Of a stretch of DNA of 64,000 nucleotides, positions 1-11,745 are shown one piece after another; position 1 is the first letter of the stretch, and each line of letters begins with the position of its first letter. The notes under the pieces were generated by a model. That model saw only the letters and a list, made by a program, of their open reading frames with translations. It was not told the origin of the DNA and did no database searches. Origin of the DNA: Alentia gelatinosa (taxonomy: Eukaryota; Annelida; Polychaeta; Phyllodocida; Polynoidae); NCBI GenBank assembly GCA_950022655.1, contig OX465580.1, positions 1,659,122-1,723,121 on the forward strand, given 5' to 3'. The translations under genes were made by a program, and so were the position numbers.

Positions 1-159
1 TGTGCGCCGGGTTTGATACACACTCCCTATTAGACTGGCCTCAGTCCCTGTATCCTTCCCCTCCACCTCTTCTGAGTGACACAGGGACTGGTCTCATCGT
101 TAATCGGTCGTGTAGACTGGCGTGATTTTGCACCACACTCCCCAAGCAGAGGTCAGCCT

Positions 160-475
160 ACTGGTCAGGATATCTGCTGGGAGATTGATACCCTCTCACT
201 TTGATCTCAATCGAGACATAGTCAGGAGTAGGCGAAATATATTGCTATGACAACACTGGCGGCCAGGGAACTGGAGGAGGGGAGGGGGAGGGGTAGAGGG
301 AGGTTTAGGGTTACAGGGAGTGGCTTGGGGTCATAAACAGGAGATTCTGGTCAGAGTGGACAAGTCTTTGATTCATGGGCCAGTCAGAGAAGGACACATG
401 CTATAATGAATTGTATTCCGATTTTCTTTAATCATTTAATGAATGTCCATAATCAAAGACTTGAGCAAGTCTAAC
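160..475 (+). repeat. Dispersed repeat S1, copy 1
   Basis: About 300 bp that recurs in reverse orientation at 54928-55265 and in shortened form at 10372-10545. Shared landmarks are a sequence ending in GATATCTG, a G-rich middle, and a right end where CAAGTCTTTGATTCATGG is inverted as CATAATCAAAGACTTG (about 359-463). That inverted pair makes the right third a small palindromic module. Bases 1-40 and 476-515 carry fragments of the 73-bp satellite found at 23.6 and 62.1 kb. Bases 516-666 show nothing I recognise. Confidence 0.7.
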
Positions 476-666
476 TCCATATGTGTTTTCTATGGACATT
501 GTGTATTAGGTGGATGATAAACGATAACACAGTAAAGGCTGGTATCAGTAAAGACTGATACTGGAATCCCTCCTGACGGATTACTGAACCGACCCCCACT
601 CCAGAACAAGGACCTAATCCGGAGTACAGGATTACATCCACAGTTCAGTGTAAGTGAGTTAAGTAT

Positions 667-1013
667 CACTGCACGAAAACCATCATTTTACATATGAATG
701 CGCCCCGCGTATATAAGTAGGTATTTTGCGTCTACAAGGTTGTCTTAATCCCCATGTGTATACACCTCATCTGTGGGCGTATATATAAGCGTCCAGTGAA
801 CAGGGCTTCACTGAGAGCGGGCGGGGGGAGGTGGCGGGGGTGGGGGTGGAGGGTTCAGGGGGAGGGCTTCCTACTGAGGACACCTGTACTTCTACCAACA
901 CAAAGGGGTGGGAGGGGGCGGGCGTATATAAATGAAAACAAGTCAATATTCAGCCAATACATGCACTTCCGTGATGGCGTATATCTGAATAAAACGGTGG
1001 TTTTCGTGCAGTG
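667..1013. mobile_element. MITE-like element M1 (complete copy)
   Basis: Non-autonomous DNA element of 347 bp with terminal inverted repeats of about 40 bp. The left end starts CACTGCACGAAAACCATC; the right end is its imperfect inverse, finishing GGTTTTCGTGCAGTG. TAT flanks both ends (664-666 and 1014-1016), possibly a 3-bp or TA target duplication. The interior has several TATATAA-like stretches and a G-rich block near 820-860. The 89-codon frame starting at 754 lies wholly inside and is not a gene. A second, half copy is at 12784-12955. Confidence 0.75.
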
Positions 1014-1745
1014 TATTTTATGATCCCCGTCAGACCCCGGCGACTGTCTGCAGACACGTAAGGACGTTAAACCATCTCGTCATCATTATCAAGTTAGAAA
1101 TAACTTTAATACACATTTAACTCGGGATGTGGCGGGTGGTTCACTCCCCCCCCCCCCCGGACACGGTGTGAAGTGAGGGGTGTTAGGGTGGAGATTGTAT
1201 CTGTAGACTCGGGGAGGAGAGCTGACCTGTGGGGGGAGAGTGGAGACTTGATCTGGTACCGGAGATTACTTCAGATGTTTAACTTCAAATTGCTCTTATT
1301 GTGGGAGACAATAGTCACTCTCCCAGCTGAACTTTCAGCACCCTTTTATCACTCTCCAAGCTGACCTTTCTTATTACCCCTGTGGAATCACAATAAGCGA
1401 TTTTCGTACACATTGGCTCGTATCTATATTTAGTCCACGTACTAACGTTTTTCTCTATGATCCTAGATATGAGCGATAATGAAGGAAGATTACAATTTCT
1501 GTACAATCGAACGATTGAGCGATAATATAAGAAATAAAGACTCTCTATCGAAGATCGTACAATGAACAATTTGTACGATCTGATAAGTGAGCGATAATAT
1601 GAGAAATAAAGACGATGATCCTAGAAATAGGCGATAATAAAGGAATTGAAAACTTGGTGATCCACCAAACGAGCTCAACTCTAGTAAAGAGGGCAAGGAC
1701 CTAGTGGGTGGCGGAGGTGTAACATGTCGTGAGTTAAAACAAGTC
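1014..1745. other. Gene-free stretch with short internal repeats
   Basis: No gene seen. A poly-C run lies at about 1146-1158. From 1440 to 1660 short pieces recur: GAGCGATAATATAAGAAATAAAG-like blocks about 100 bp apart and a GATCCTAGA motif at each end. This looks like a small degenerate duplication. Confidence 0.5.
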
Positions 1746-1827
1746 CGCAGTCGGCAGGATTCGAACCTGCGCGGGCAGAGCCCAATAGATTTCTAGTCTA
1801 TCGCCTTAACCACTCGGCCACGACTGC
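1746..1827 (-). tRNA. tRNA-Ser (anticodon AGA)
   Basis: Reads serine UCU codons in cytosolic translation. Read on the minus strand it is 82 nt. The acceptor stem GCAGTCG pairs perfectly with CGACTGC, followed by discriminator G. The D region TGGCCGAGTGG is a standard Pol III A box. The anticodon stem ATAGA/TCTAT closes the loop CTAGAAA, giving anticodon AGA. The variable arm forms a GGGC/GCCC stem, the class II hallmark of serine tRNAs. The T arm GCAGG-TTCGAAT-CCTGC contains the B box. There is no intron and no encoded CCA. A TTTT run on the transcribed strand at 1736-1739 would terminate Pol III. Nothing suggests a pseudogene. Confidence 0.97.
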
Positions 1828-2393
1828 TACTTATCGTCTGCCAGCTGTACTTTACATTTGAAACATACAGTTGAGACAATATTTGGTCTCTAATGCTAAT
1901 ATTATGATGTTTAACAAGCAAGTAGTCTTCAGTGCCTAGCATCTATGATAAAACAGTAAAAATGGGAGTGCTATTAAGATGTTATCTTTTGAATCATATA
2001 GTGAGACAGAATGCCGCATAAACGATAGGTTGCCGACTTCAATTTGGTAATAAAGAAGAATGAAACTTGTCAAAGATGTACAACTTTATGTGCCGTACAG
2101 TAGGGACCAAATAAAACCTTTTATAGTGCGCTCGTACGCACTATATACGTTGCCTAAATGAATATAGAACAATTTACCATGCTTCTACATGCTACAAACT
2201 CGATGGGTTATTCGGGAATCTCGACCAGAGGCCTCGTTGTGTAAGAAAGCAAGTCCCCGATCTCATTCAGTATCAACATCTACGGCACGGTCAGAAGGTT
2301 CTCTGTGAATACCGGGGTCGTGGAGAGATACAAAGACAACACAATGTCTCCGTTAATCAGGCTTTGTGTCGGCCGTCTTGGTCAGTCATCAGC
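1828..2393. other. Gene-free stretch
   Basis: AT-rich sequence between the tRNA gene and the 51-bp array. I see no coding segment, terminal repeat or tandem structure. Confidence 0.5.
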
Positions 2394-5300
2394 TGAGCGG
2401 GACGGAGGTCTCGTTACAGGGACTGATTATACCGTCCTGCACACTGAGCGGGACGGAGGTCTCGTTACAGGGACTGATTATACCGTCCTGCACACTGAGC
2501 GGGACGGAGGTCTCATTATGGAGACTGATTATACCGTCCTGCACACTGAGCGGGACGGAGGTCTCGTTATGGTAACTGATTATACCGTCCTGCACACTGA
2601 GCGGGACGGAGGTCTCGTGACAGGGACTGATTATACCGTCCTGCACACTGAGCGGGACGGAGGTCTCTTTAGAGGGACTGATTATACCGTCCTGCACACT
2701 GAGCGGGATGGAGGTCTCGTTACAGGGACTGATTATACCGTCCTGCACACTGAGCGGGACGGAGGTCTCGTTACAGGGACTGATTATACCGTCCTGCACA
2801 CTGAGCGGGACGGAGGTCTCATGACAGGGACTGATTATACCGTCCTGCACACTGAGCGGGACGGAGGTCTCGTTAGAGGGACTGATTATACCGTCCTGCA
2901 CACTGAGCGGGACGGAGGTCTCATGACAGGGACTGATTATACCGTCCTGCACACTGAGCGGGACGGAGGTCTCATGACAGGGACTGATTATACCGTCCTG
3001 CACACTGAGCGGGACGGAGGTCTCATGACAGGGACTGATTATACCGTCCTGCACACTGAGCGGGACGGAGGTCTCGTTAGAGGGACTGATTATACCGTCC
3101 TGCACACTGAGCGGGACGGAGGTCTCATGACAGGGACTGATTATACCGTCCTGCACACTGAGCGGGACGGAGGTCTCGTTAGAGGGACTGATTATACCGT
3201 CCTGCACACTGAGCGGGACGGAGGTCTCGTTATGGGGACTGATTATACCGTCCTGCACACTGAGCGGGACGGAGGTCTCATGACAGGGACTGATTATACC
3301 GTCCTGCACACTGAGCGGAACGGAGGTCTCATGACAGGGACTGATTATACCGTCCTCAACACTGAGCGGGACGGAGGTCTCGTTACAGGGACTGATTATA
3401 CCGTCCTGCACACTGAGCGGGACGGAGGTCTCGTTAGAGGGACTGATTATACCGTCCTGCACACTGAGCGGGACGGAGGTCTCGTTAGAGGGACTGATTA
3501 TACCGTCCTGCACACTGAGCGGGACGGAGGTCTCGTTAGAGGGACTGATTATACCGTCCTGCACACTAAGCGGGATGGAGGTCTTATTACAGGGACTGAT
3601 TATACGGTCCTGCACACTGAGCGGGATGGAGGTCTCATGACAGGGACTGATTATACCGTCCTGCACACTGAGCGGGATGGAGGTCTCATGACAGGGACTG
3701 ATTATACCATCCTGCACACTGAGCGGGACAGAGGTCTCGTTAGAGGGACTGATTATACCGTCCTGCACACTGAGCGGGATTGAGGTCTCGTTATGGAGAC
3801 TGATTATACCGTCCTGCACACTGAGCGGGACGGAGGTCTCGTTACAGGGACTGATTATACCGTCCTGCACACTGAGCGGGATGGAGGTCTCATTATGGAG
3901 ACTGATTATACCGTCCTGCACACTGAGCGGGATGGAGGTCTCGTTAGAGGGACTGATTATACCGTCCTGCACACTGAGCGGGACGGAGGTCTCATTAGAG
4001 GGACTGATTATACCGTCCTGCACACAGAGCGGGACGGAGGTCTCATGACAGGGACTGATTATACCGTCCTGCACACTGAGCGGGACGGAGGTCTCGTTAG
4101 AGGGACTGATTATACCGTCCTGCACACTGAGCGGGACGGAGGTCTCATGACAGGGACTGATTATACCGTCCTGCACACTGAGCGGGACGGAGGTCTCATG
4201 ACAGGGACTGATTAAACCGTCCTGCACACTGAGCGGGACGGAGGTCTCGTTATGGAGACTGATTATACCGTCCTGCACACTGAGCGGGATGGAGGTCTTA
4301 TTACAGGGACTGATTATACCGTCCTGCACACTGAGCGGGACGGAGGTCTCATGACAGGGACTGATTATACCGTCCTGCACACTGAGCGGGATTGAGGTCT
4401 CGTTAGAGGGACTGATTATACCGTCCTGCACACTGAGCGGGATGGAGGTCTCGTTACAGGGACTGATTATACCGTCCTGCACACTGAGCGGGACGGAGGT
4501 CTCATGACAGGGACTGATTATACCGTCCTGCACACTGAGCGGGACGGAGGTCTCGTTATGGAGACTGATTATACCGTCCTGCACACTGAGCGGGACGGAG
4601 GTCTCGTTAGAGGGACTGATTATACCGTCCTGCACACTGAGCGGGACGGAGGTCTCGTTAGAGGGACTGATTATACCGTCCTGCACACTGAGCGGGACGG
4701 AGGTCTCATTAGAGGGACTGATTATACCGTCCTGCACACTGAGCGGGACGGAGGTCTCTTTAGAGGGACTGATTATACCATCCTGCACACTGAGCGGGAC
4801 GGAGGTCTCGTGACAGGGACTGATTATACCGTCCTGCACACTGAGCGGGACGGAGGTCTCGTTAGAGGGACTGATTATACCGTCCTGCACACTGAGCGGG
4901 ACGGAGGTCTCATGACAGGGACTGATTATACCGTCCTGCACACTGAGCGGGACGGAGGTCTCGTTAGAGGGACTGATTATACCGTCCTGCACACTGAGCG
5001 GGACGGAGGTCTCGTTAGAGGGACTGATTATACCGTCCTGCACACTGAGCGGGACGGAGGTCTCGTTACAGGGACTGATTATACCGTCCTGCACACTGAG
5101 CGGGATGGAGGTCTCATGACAGGGACTGATTATACCGTCCTGCACACTGAGCGGGATGGAGGTCTCATGACAGGGACTGATTATACCGTCCTGCACACTG
5201 AGCGGGATGGAGGTCTCATGACAGGGACTGATTATACCGTCCTGCACACTGAGCGCGACGGAGGTCTCGTTAGAGGGACTGATTATACCGTCCTGCACAC

Positions 5301-6936
5301 TGAGCGGGATGGAGGTCTCATGACAGGGACTGATTATACCGTCCTGCACACTGAGCGGGATTGAGGTCTCGTTATGGAGACTGATTATACCGTCCTGCAC
5401 ACTGAGCGGGACGGAGGTCTCGTTACAGGGACTGATTATACCGTCCTGCACACTGAGCGGGATGGAGGTCTCATTATGGAGACTGATTATACCGTCCTGC
5501 ACACTGAGCGGGATGGAGGTCTCGTTAGAGGGACTGATTATACCATCCTGCACACTGAGCGGGACGGAGGTCTCATTAGAGGGACTGATTATACCGTCCT
5601 GCACACTGAGCGGGACGGAGGTCTCGTGACAGGGACTGATTATACCGTCCTGCACACAGAGCGGGACGGAGGTCTCATGACAGGGACTGATTATACCGTC
5701 CTGCACACTGAGCGGGACGGAGGTCTCGTTATGGAGACTGATTATACCGTCCTGCACACTGAGCGGGACGGAGGTCTCATGACAGGGACTGATTATACCG
5801 TCCTGCACACTGAGCGGGACGGAGGTCTCATGACAGGGACTGATTATACCGTCCTGCACACTGAGCGGGATGGAGGTCTCGTGACAGGGACTGATTATAC
5901 CGTCCTGCACACTGAGCGGGACGGAGGTCTCGTTATGGAGACTGATTATACCGTCCTGCACACTGAGCGGGACGGAGGTCTCGTTACAGGGACTGATTAT
6001 ACCGTCCTGCACACTGAGCGGGACGGAGGTCTCGTGACAGGGACTGATTATACCGTCCTGCACACTGAGCGGGACGGAGGTCTCGTTACAGGGACTGATT
6101 ATACCGTCCTGCACACTGAGCGGGACGGAGGTCTCGTTACAGGGACTGATTATACCGTCCTGCACACTGAGCGGGACGGAGGTCTCGTTACAGGGACTGA
6201 TTATACTGTCCTGCACACTGAGCGGGACGGAGGTCTCATGACAGGGACTGATTATACCGTCCTGCACACTGAGCGGGACGGAGGTCTCGTTACAGGGACT
6301 GATTATACCGTCCTGCACACTGAGCGGGACGGAGGTCTCGTTAGAGGGACTGATTATACCGTCCTGCGCACTGAGCGGGACGGAGGTCTCGTGACAGGGA
6401 CTGATTATACCGTCCTGCACACTGAGCGGGACGGAGGTCTCGTTATGGAGACTGATTATACCGTCCTGCACACTGAGCGGGACGGAGGTCTCATGACAGG
6501 GACTGATTATACCGTCCTGCACACTGAGCGGGACGGAGGTCTCGTTAGAGGGACTGATTATACCGTCCTGCACACTGAGCGGGACGGAGGTCTCGTTAGA
6601 GGGACTGATTATACCGTCCTGCACACTGAGCGGGACGGAGGTCTCGTTATGGTGACTGATTATACCGTCCTGCACACTGAGCGGGACGGAGGTCTCGTTA
6701 GAGGGACTGATTATACCGTCCTGCACACTGAGCGGGACGGAGGTCTCGTGACAGGGACTGATTATACCGTCCTGCACACTGAGCGGGACGGAGGTCTCGT
6801 TATGGAGACTGATTATACCGTCCTGCACACTGAGCGGGACGGAGGTCTCGTTACAGGGACTGATTATACCGTCCTGCACACTGAGCGGGATGGAGGTCTC
6901 ATGACAGGGACTGATTATACCGTCCTGGACACTGAG
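2394..6936. repeat. 51-bp minisatellite, about 89 units
   Basis: Tandem array with a fixed 51-bp period. Each unit has a constant part (TGAGCGGGACGGAGGTCTC, then ACTGATTATACCGTCCTGCA) and a short variable window that takes a few states: GTTACAGGG, ATGACAGGG, GTTAGAGGG, GTTATGGAG, ATTATGGAG. Because 51 is a multiple of 3, one minus-strand frame stays open for 1496 codons, repeating a 17-residue unit, but it contains no ATG. The plus-strand frame is broken by TGA (about 3781, 4394, 5362) and TAA (about 4213). The rare TTGAGG unit at 3780 recurs 1581 bp (31 units) later with the same following units, so a block was duplicated inside the array. Confidence 0.97.
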
Positions 6937-7660
6937 GGGAAGGGGAGGTCACAATGATCCCTACAACTGGTCGCCCGGTCATCCTAACAAAACCCTCCAC
7001 TTCCTGTACAGAGCAACTACAGAGCAAATCCTTGGAATGGTGCATTTTTATATATGGCAAGACTACTAACAAGGCCTGAAGTAATATAAGGAATCCACCT
7101 TATAAATAGTCCCTGGGCCAAGGCCCCACATTTTCTTTTCAGCTGGCCCCCCTGGAAACATTGTTTTATTGTTTTATCTTATAGATCCAGCCATCTAGTT
7201 AACATTTGCACTTGTTGTCGCTCTGGCAAGTGGTCGGATTACGATGACAATAGCTGTTGAAGAGACTTCCTGTCAAAATGCCTGAACGCCTGTAATTCTG
7301 AGTGCTGAAAATCATTACTTGGTTCTGTGTTCTTTCAAGTAGTACAATGACTAATTAGATTAAACTTTGGTATTGGGATCCATATTCTGGACACAGTACA
7401 GCAAACAGAACTAAAGACATATAGTATCTAAAGACTACAGAACCTTTTTACACGCAGTTTTCTGCTATGTTGTCATGTTCTAACATCCAGTACAAGAAGG
7501 TGGATCGCTTCTGTTCGTGATCCATCTTCAACTCACAATAACACACACTGTGAGAAACCTATTCAGCCTCCACCAGCGGGTCGGGGACGTACTGTAATCA
7601 CCTTGTTTAGTCCCGGGACCAGTCCTCACAGTCCTCACAGGATCGTCGGCCCAATAACCA
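6937..7660. other. Gene-free stretch
   Basis: Unique-looking sequence of ordinary composition after the 51-bp array. I see no exon-like segment or repeat. Confidence 0.5.
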
Positions 7661-7870
7661 CGCTCACAATAACTGACCCCCCCGCCCCCCGCCGCCCCCC
7701 GCCGCCCTCCACGTGATCAGATTACCATGGTAACCGGCGGAATGCCGCAGTGCGCAGACGCGAGCAGACAACATCCGCCACAAAGCATCACGGGAAGGAT
7801 ACGGCCGCCGGTCTCGTGTCTGTCCACGTGACTTTACTGAAACCACGCGAGAAATTAGCGCAATGAGAGG
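7661..7870. promoter_or_regulatory. CpG-rich patch with two CACGTGA sites
   Basis: A locally CpG- and GC-rich patch holding CACGTGAT at 7710-7717 and CACGTGA at 7825-7831, both E-box type sites, among GCCGCC runs. It resembles a CpG-island promoter, but no transcript or first exon can be tied to it. From 7880 to 7960 there is a G-rich GTGAGGGGGG run. Confidence 0.25.
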
Positions 7871-7959
7871 AGGCCAAGGTGGGGGTGAGGGGGGGGGGGG
7901 GTAAGAGGGGGTAAGGGGGTGAGGGGGGTGAGGGGGGTTTGTGGGGGGTAAGGTGGGTA

Positions 7960-8339
7960 CGGAGTGGAGGTTTTAGTGTCCTTTCATCGACCGAGTAGCA
8001 TCAGAACACGGGATTGCTTGTAAAGTGGCCGGGTCGGGGTCAGAGTCAGGGTAAGAGTCAGAATGTAGCATCCAGAGGTAAAGACAGCAGGGATATAGGC
8101 ACAGAGTGAAGCCTAGGTCTCTGGTACATCCGCCGGGGAGTTCCAGTATGACCGTGAAGGTGGCGCTACTGTAGTTAAGTGGTGAGGTCGTATTTAAAGG
8201 TACAACATGGCTAGTTCGTGTGTACAAATGGATTAAAGGTCAGATATATTGCTCAGTTGGTCCTGACCATGATCATGTCACTGCATAAGGGTTTCTTCTT
8301 TTCATTCTCTCATCGTTCAATTCCCTGTGGTTAGAAATA
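7960..8339. other. Gene-free stretch
   Basis: No gene seen. A GGTGGCGCTACTGTAGT string near 8159 resembles GCGCCACTGTAGT near 30116, the only feature I noted. Confidence 0.4.
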
Positions 8340-9205
8340 TTAACTCCAGCTCTCATCTCCCTGCCCCTCATATTGCCTCTCACACACTCCAGCTCTCACC
8401 TCTCCGCCCCTCATATTGCCTCTCACACACTCCAGCTCTCACCTCCCCTCCCCTTATATTGCCTCTCACACACTCCAGCTCTCACCTCTCTCCCCTCATA
8501 TTGCCTCTCACCCACTCCAGCTCTCACCTCTCTCCCCTCATATTGCCTCTCACCCACTCCAGCTCTCACCTCTCCGCCCCTCATATTGCCTCTCACACAC
8601 TCCAGCTCTCATCTCTCCGCCCCTCATATTGCCTCTCACACAATCCAGCTCTCACCTCTCCGCCCCTCATATTGCCTCTCACACACTCCAGCTCTCACCT
8701 CCCCGCCCCTCATATTGCCTCTCACACACTCCAGCTCTCACCTCTCCGCCCCTCATATTGCCTCTCACACACTCCAGCTCTCATCTCTCCGCCCCTCATA
8801 TTGCCTCTCACACACTCCAGCTCTCATCTCTCTCCCCTCATATTGCCTCTCACACACTCCAGCTCTCATCTCTCTCCCCTCATATTGCCTCTCACTCACT
8901 CCAGCTCTCACCTCTCCGCCCCTCATATTGCCTCGCCCACACTCCACCTCTCATCTCTCTACCCCTCATATTGCCTCTCACACACTCCAGCTCTCATCTC
9001 TCTCCCCTCATATTGCCTCTCACACACTCCAGCTCTCATCTCCCCGCCCCTCATATTGCCTCTCACACACTCCAGCTCTCATCTCTCTCCCCTCATATTG
9101 CCTCTCACTCACTCCAGCTCTCATCTCTCTCCCCTCATATTGCCTCTCACACACTCCAGCTCTCATCTCTCTCCCCTCATATTGCCTCTCACACACTCCA
9201 GCTGG
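8340..9205. repeat. 43-bp minisatellite, about 20 units
   Basis: Pyrimidine-rich tandem repeat. The unit contains CTCATATTGCCTCTCACACA and CTCCAGCTCTCACCTCT. Unit length alternates between about 41 and 43 bp, depending on whether TCTCCGCCCC or TCTCTCCCC is present. All three plus-strand frames stay open for hundreds of bases because the repeat lacks T-A-R strings, so these frames carry no coding evidence. Confidence 0.95.
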
Positions 9206-9435
9206 CAGGGTCTGAGTCGGGCCGGACACTCTGTGAATGTTAATTGGGGGTTTTCTTTGTGGGGTTCTGACTCAGCCTTATTTGTAATCGGTGAATTTCC
9301 TCATTAAAGCCGCCTGGATTGATTGTGTTAACGTCACGGAATCCAATCACCGAGGGCAGACTCTCACAGAATCTGACAGAATCTCACGGAGGTGAGTGTG
9401 GCATCTCCGCCTGCTCTCTGGCGATCCTCGGCCAT

Positions 9436-9921
9436 TTAGTAATCTTATCGTAAAACTGGATGAGTTGTAATCTTGGCCACCGTATGCCACGACTGGAGTT
9501 TGGCAAAGTGATTTCACGAGGCAGAGCCGAGTGAAGTCCGGAGCCAAATCTCCAGGAGTGGCATGCGGTGGCCAAGGTTAAAACGAATCAGGTTTTTATT
9601 TTATCCTACCCCCTCTCCTCGATTTTGGAATATTACCTGATAACAATTCTGTATGCCACTAGTGGCATATAAAACTCTGTATGCCAGTCAGCGTGGCATA
9701 CGGAAACTCAATGTTAAGCCTATGGGATTTTATATTAGGGGTAGGATAAAGGATCGTACATGTAGACCGTTTTCTGTATGCCATAGAGACCCTCTATTCA
9801 ACACTCTATGGACGACCTTATGGACGGCTAAGACTGTCTTAGTGAACCGACTTCAATATGATTAGATGATAACCCTTCCAGGGGTTACAGAAAATGGTCT
9901 TCATCCTAGATTATTCAACGT
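9436..9921 (+). mobile_element. Element D, copy 1, split by hairpin element A1
   Basis: The left end TTTAGTAATCT (to 9445) and the right part starting AGGATCGTACATG (from 9750) are the two sides of one terminal repeat, interrupted by the 304-bp element A1. Rejoined they match the intact left end of copies at 10549 and 50152. The right end CCTAGATTATTCAAC lies near 9904-9919. Confidence 0.65.
9446..9749 (-). mobile_element. Hairpin element A1 (304 bp)
   Basis: Same length and sequence type as 42074-42377 in reverse. One half is an imperfect hairpin with arms of about 50 bp (about 9460-9590), tip CACGAGGCAGAGCCGAGTG at 9515-9533. The other half is bounded by inverted TTTATCCTACCCC / GGGGTAGGATAAA and contains the palindrome TATGCCACTAGTGGCATA and a near-match to CCCATAGGCTTAACATTGGG in reverse. 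No open frame. Flanks read straight across as element D without a duplicated target. Confidence 0.75.
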
Positions 9922-10371
9922 GAGTGTGGAACCCCCGGATCCAGATTTTGTGGATTTTTGTTCCATTTTAACCATTTTGAATTTTGGCTTAAAACTCAAA
10001 TTCCTCACACTTCCCTGAGTTGGACCCCGATAACGGAAGAGCAAGAAAAACTCTCCTAGAATCAATTCTAAAAATACTAGTACCCCAAAAAGGATTATTG
10101 GGTTGGTGAGCCCCTACTGTATTGTTTCATAGTTTATGTATGTAGCGGTCACTGGCAATGCACTATAACTCACTCATATAAATCATAGCGGGCCTCTTAT
10201 GGATTAGAATAAATTTGTAGGTCAGTTTGTTTGGTATTGTTTGGCTGTCCGATATCCCTACTCACAAATGTACAAAGTCTGCAGCCAGAATAACAGAGTT
10301 TATTCACTCTATGAGCCGATCAGTGGGAAAGTCGGGCTCAATCCCGCACAAAAATCTACCTTAATACTGCA
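9922..10371. other. Gene-free stretch
   Basis: AT-rich, no tandem structure, no exon-like segment seen. Confidence 0.45.
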
Positions 10372-10545
10372 GGTAGACTGGCCTCAGTCCCTGTATCCTA
10401 CCCCTCCACCCCTTCTGAGTGACACAGAGCTTTGATTCATGGGCCAGTCAGAGAAGGATACTTTAATGAACTTTATTCTGATTGTGATTAATCATTTAAT
10501 GAATGTTCATAATCAAAGACTTGAGCATGTCTATACTGCAGGTTA
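10372..10545 (+). repeat. Dispersed repeat S1, copy 2 (internally deleted)
   Basis: Begins with the GACTGGCCTCAGTCCCTGTA block also seen at 32-60, then jumps directly to the CTTTGATTCATGGGCCAGTC part and ends at the inverted AATCAAAGACTTGAGCA. The middle of copy 1 is missing. Confidence 0.65.
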
Positions 10546-10548
10546 AGT

Positions 10549-10775
10549 GACTAGGTTAATAATCTAGGATCGTATATGAAGACTTTTCTGTACCTCATAC
10601 AAGGATTATCGTTTCATTACATTTAAGTCTGTTCACTCAAATAGTCTTAGCCGTCAATAAGGTTTTCCATACGTGTTGAATAAAGTTGACCCACATCGTG
10701 CCTGGATGTCCCTGATGTCCGGAAAATGGCCGACATGAGCGATCCTATGTTATTAAACGTGCCCCAGGCTGGTGA
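10549..10775. mobile_element. Element D, copy 2
   Basis: Left end GGTTAATAATCTAGGATCGT and right end GATCCTATGTTATTAAACG, followed by GCCCCAGG, match the inverted ends of the copy at 50152-50355. The 93-codon frame starting at 10726 begins inside the right terminal repeat, which argues against it being a gene. Confidence 0.6.
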
Positions 10776-10994
10776 GCCACTGAAACAATATGGAAGTCTG
10801 CACAACGAGGACCCAAACTGGTCCGTCTCCTATAAAAAAGTTAAAAACCATCCTGACCTGCTGAGGTGCCCAATTTACATACAAGGCGGGTTACTCAACA
10901 AGTGCAGACCAAGAGCAACACAACGTGCCACCCGCCAGCAGGGGCCGGCTTGCCGCCAGTGGGAAAGTGCAATCTCTGCTGAGAACGAGGAACA
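10776..10994. other. Gene-free stretch
   Basis: Ends with GAACACATGGTATGTT, which also has a counterpart at the left edge of the repeat at 38866. No independent support for coding. Confidence 0.35.
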
Positions 10995-11745
10995 CATGGT
11001 ATGTTAATTATAGATGAATGAGCGGGGAATCTTAAATGAATAATGATCAAAAAGGTTGGCAATTAGTATCTGGGACATTTTCTGTAACTCACTTGCACCC
11101 AGTCAACCTTTATTTCCACTGCTGCCTTTCTAGGATTCATATAGAGTAAAACACCCCGCTTAAGGGGGCGCCCTCCGTTCCCAGCAAAGTGTAAATATGT
11201 GTTAATATAAAGTGTCAAAATATCAAAACCTATTGGGCAAATGAGGTATTTCGGTCTGTGGTCATTGTTCATGGTCAACTGGGCACGCCTCTACCACGAT
11301 AGGCCACGACATGCTTCCCGATCGCTACGATTTGAAATAGGCTATGATACCCAACGACAGGCTACGAAATTTCCAACATGTTGGAAATTATCGGGACCTC
11401 TACGACTGGCGTTTTCATCGCAGCCTATCGTGAGCTGTCATGGACGGAATCGCAGAAACCTGTTCCACCTACCACGGTTTTTGCTGACCTCACGCTAGAG
11501 TCCGAATGGTGTCGGGAAGGCCGTCGTAAGGCCAATCGGGACCAGAATCGTGGTAGGTGGGGGCAGGCTTTAAAAGAATGAGACACTGATTCTCTTCACC
11601 TTTACCAATGTCACAGAGTTCACATGCAAATAGTGAAGGGATAGTTTTTGCAGCTCGCTGAAAGTCTCTATAATAACCTCTCCCTAACCTATGCAGCGTA
11701 TCTGAGCGTGTGTCCCGCGCTAAAAATGACAAATTCTATTGAATG
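10995..11745. repeat. Dispersed repeat R, copy 1, carrying an insertion
   Basis: Matches 38866-39236 in order on both sides of an inserted block (11287-11566). Shared strings include CACTTGCACCCAGTCAAC, GGTATTT(T/C)GGTCTG, GAGACACTG and AAAACTAT-C-CTTCAC. On the minus strand the right part could encode a degenerate C-x2-C-rich peptide near the end of a retroelement reverse transcriptase, but the match is too loose to assign. Confidence 0.6.
11287..11566. mobile_element. Inserted palindromic element in repeat R
   Basis: About 280 bp absent from the sister copy at 39 kb. Its ends are inverted: GCC...TACCACGAT at 11287-11300 and ATCGTGGTAGG...GGC at 11547-11566. The centre holds the perfect palindrome TTTCCAACATGTTGGAAA (about 11369-11386). 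No coding content. Confidence 0.55.

Noticed and set aside
2389..6879. 1496-codon minus-strand open frame (17-residue repeat) as a giant repetitive protein gene
   Set aside because: No ATG in the frame; the first codon is GTG. Openness follows from a 51-bp, stop-free unit. No flanking exon or signal sequence; the upstream frame hits a stop at 6949.
2305..6957. Plus-strand frames of 492, 140, 286 and 527 codons through the same array
   Set aside because: Interrupted by TGA and TAA in variant units and by array structure alone; no independent coding signal.
10726..11007. 93-codon frame starting AAAATGGCCGACATG as a small gene
   Set aside because: The start lies inside the right terminal repeat of element D copy 2, and the end overlaps repeat R. 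A relic of a retroelement zinc-knuckle end was considered but the match is too weak.
11560..11745. Degenerate reverse-transcriptase C-terminal (C-x2-C) on the minus strand of repeat R
   Set aside because: One loose motif, frame not conserved in the second copy at 39 kb.
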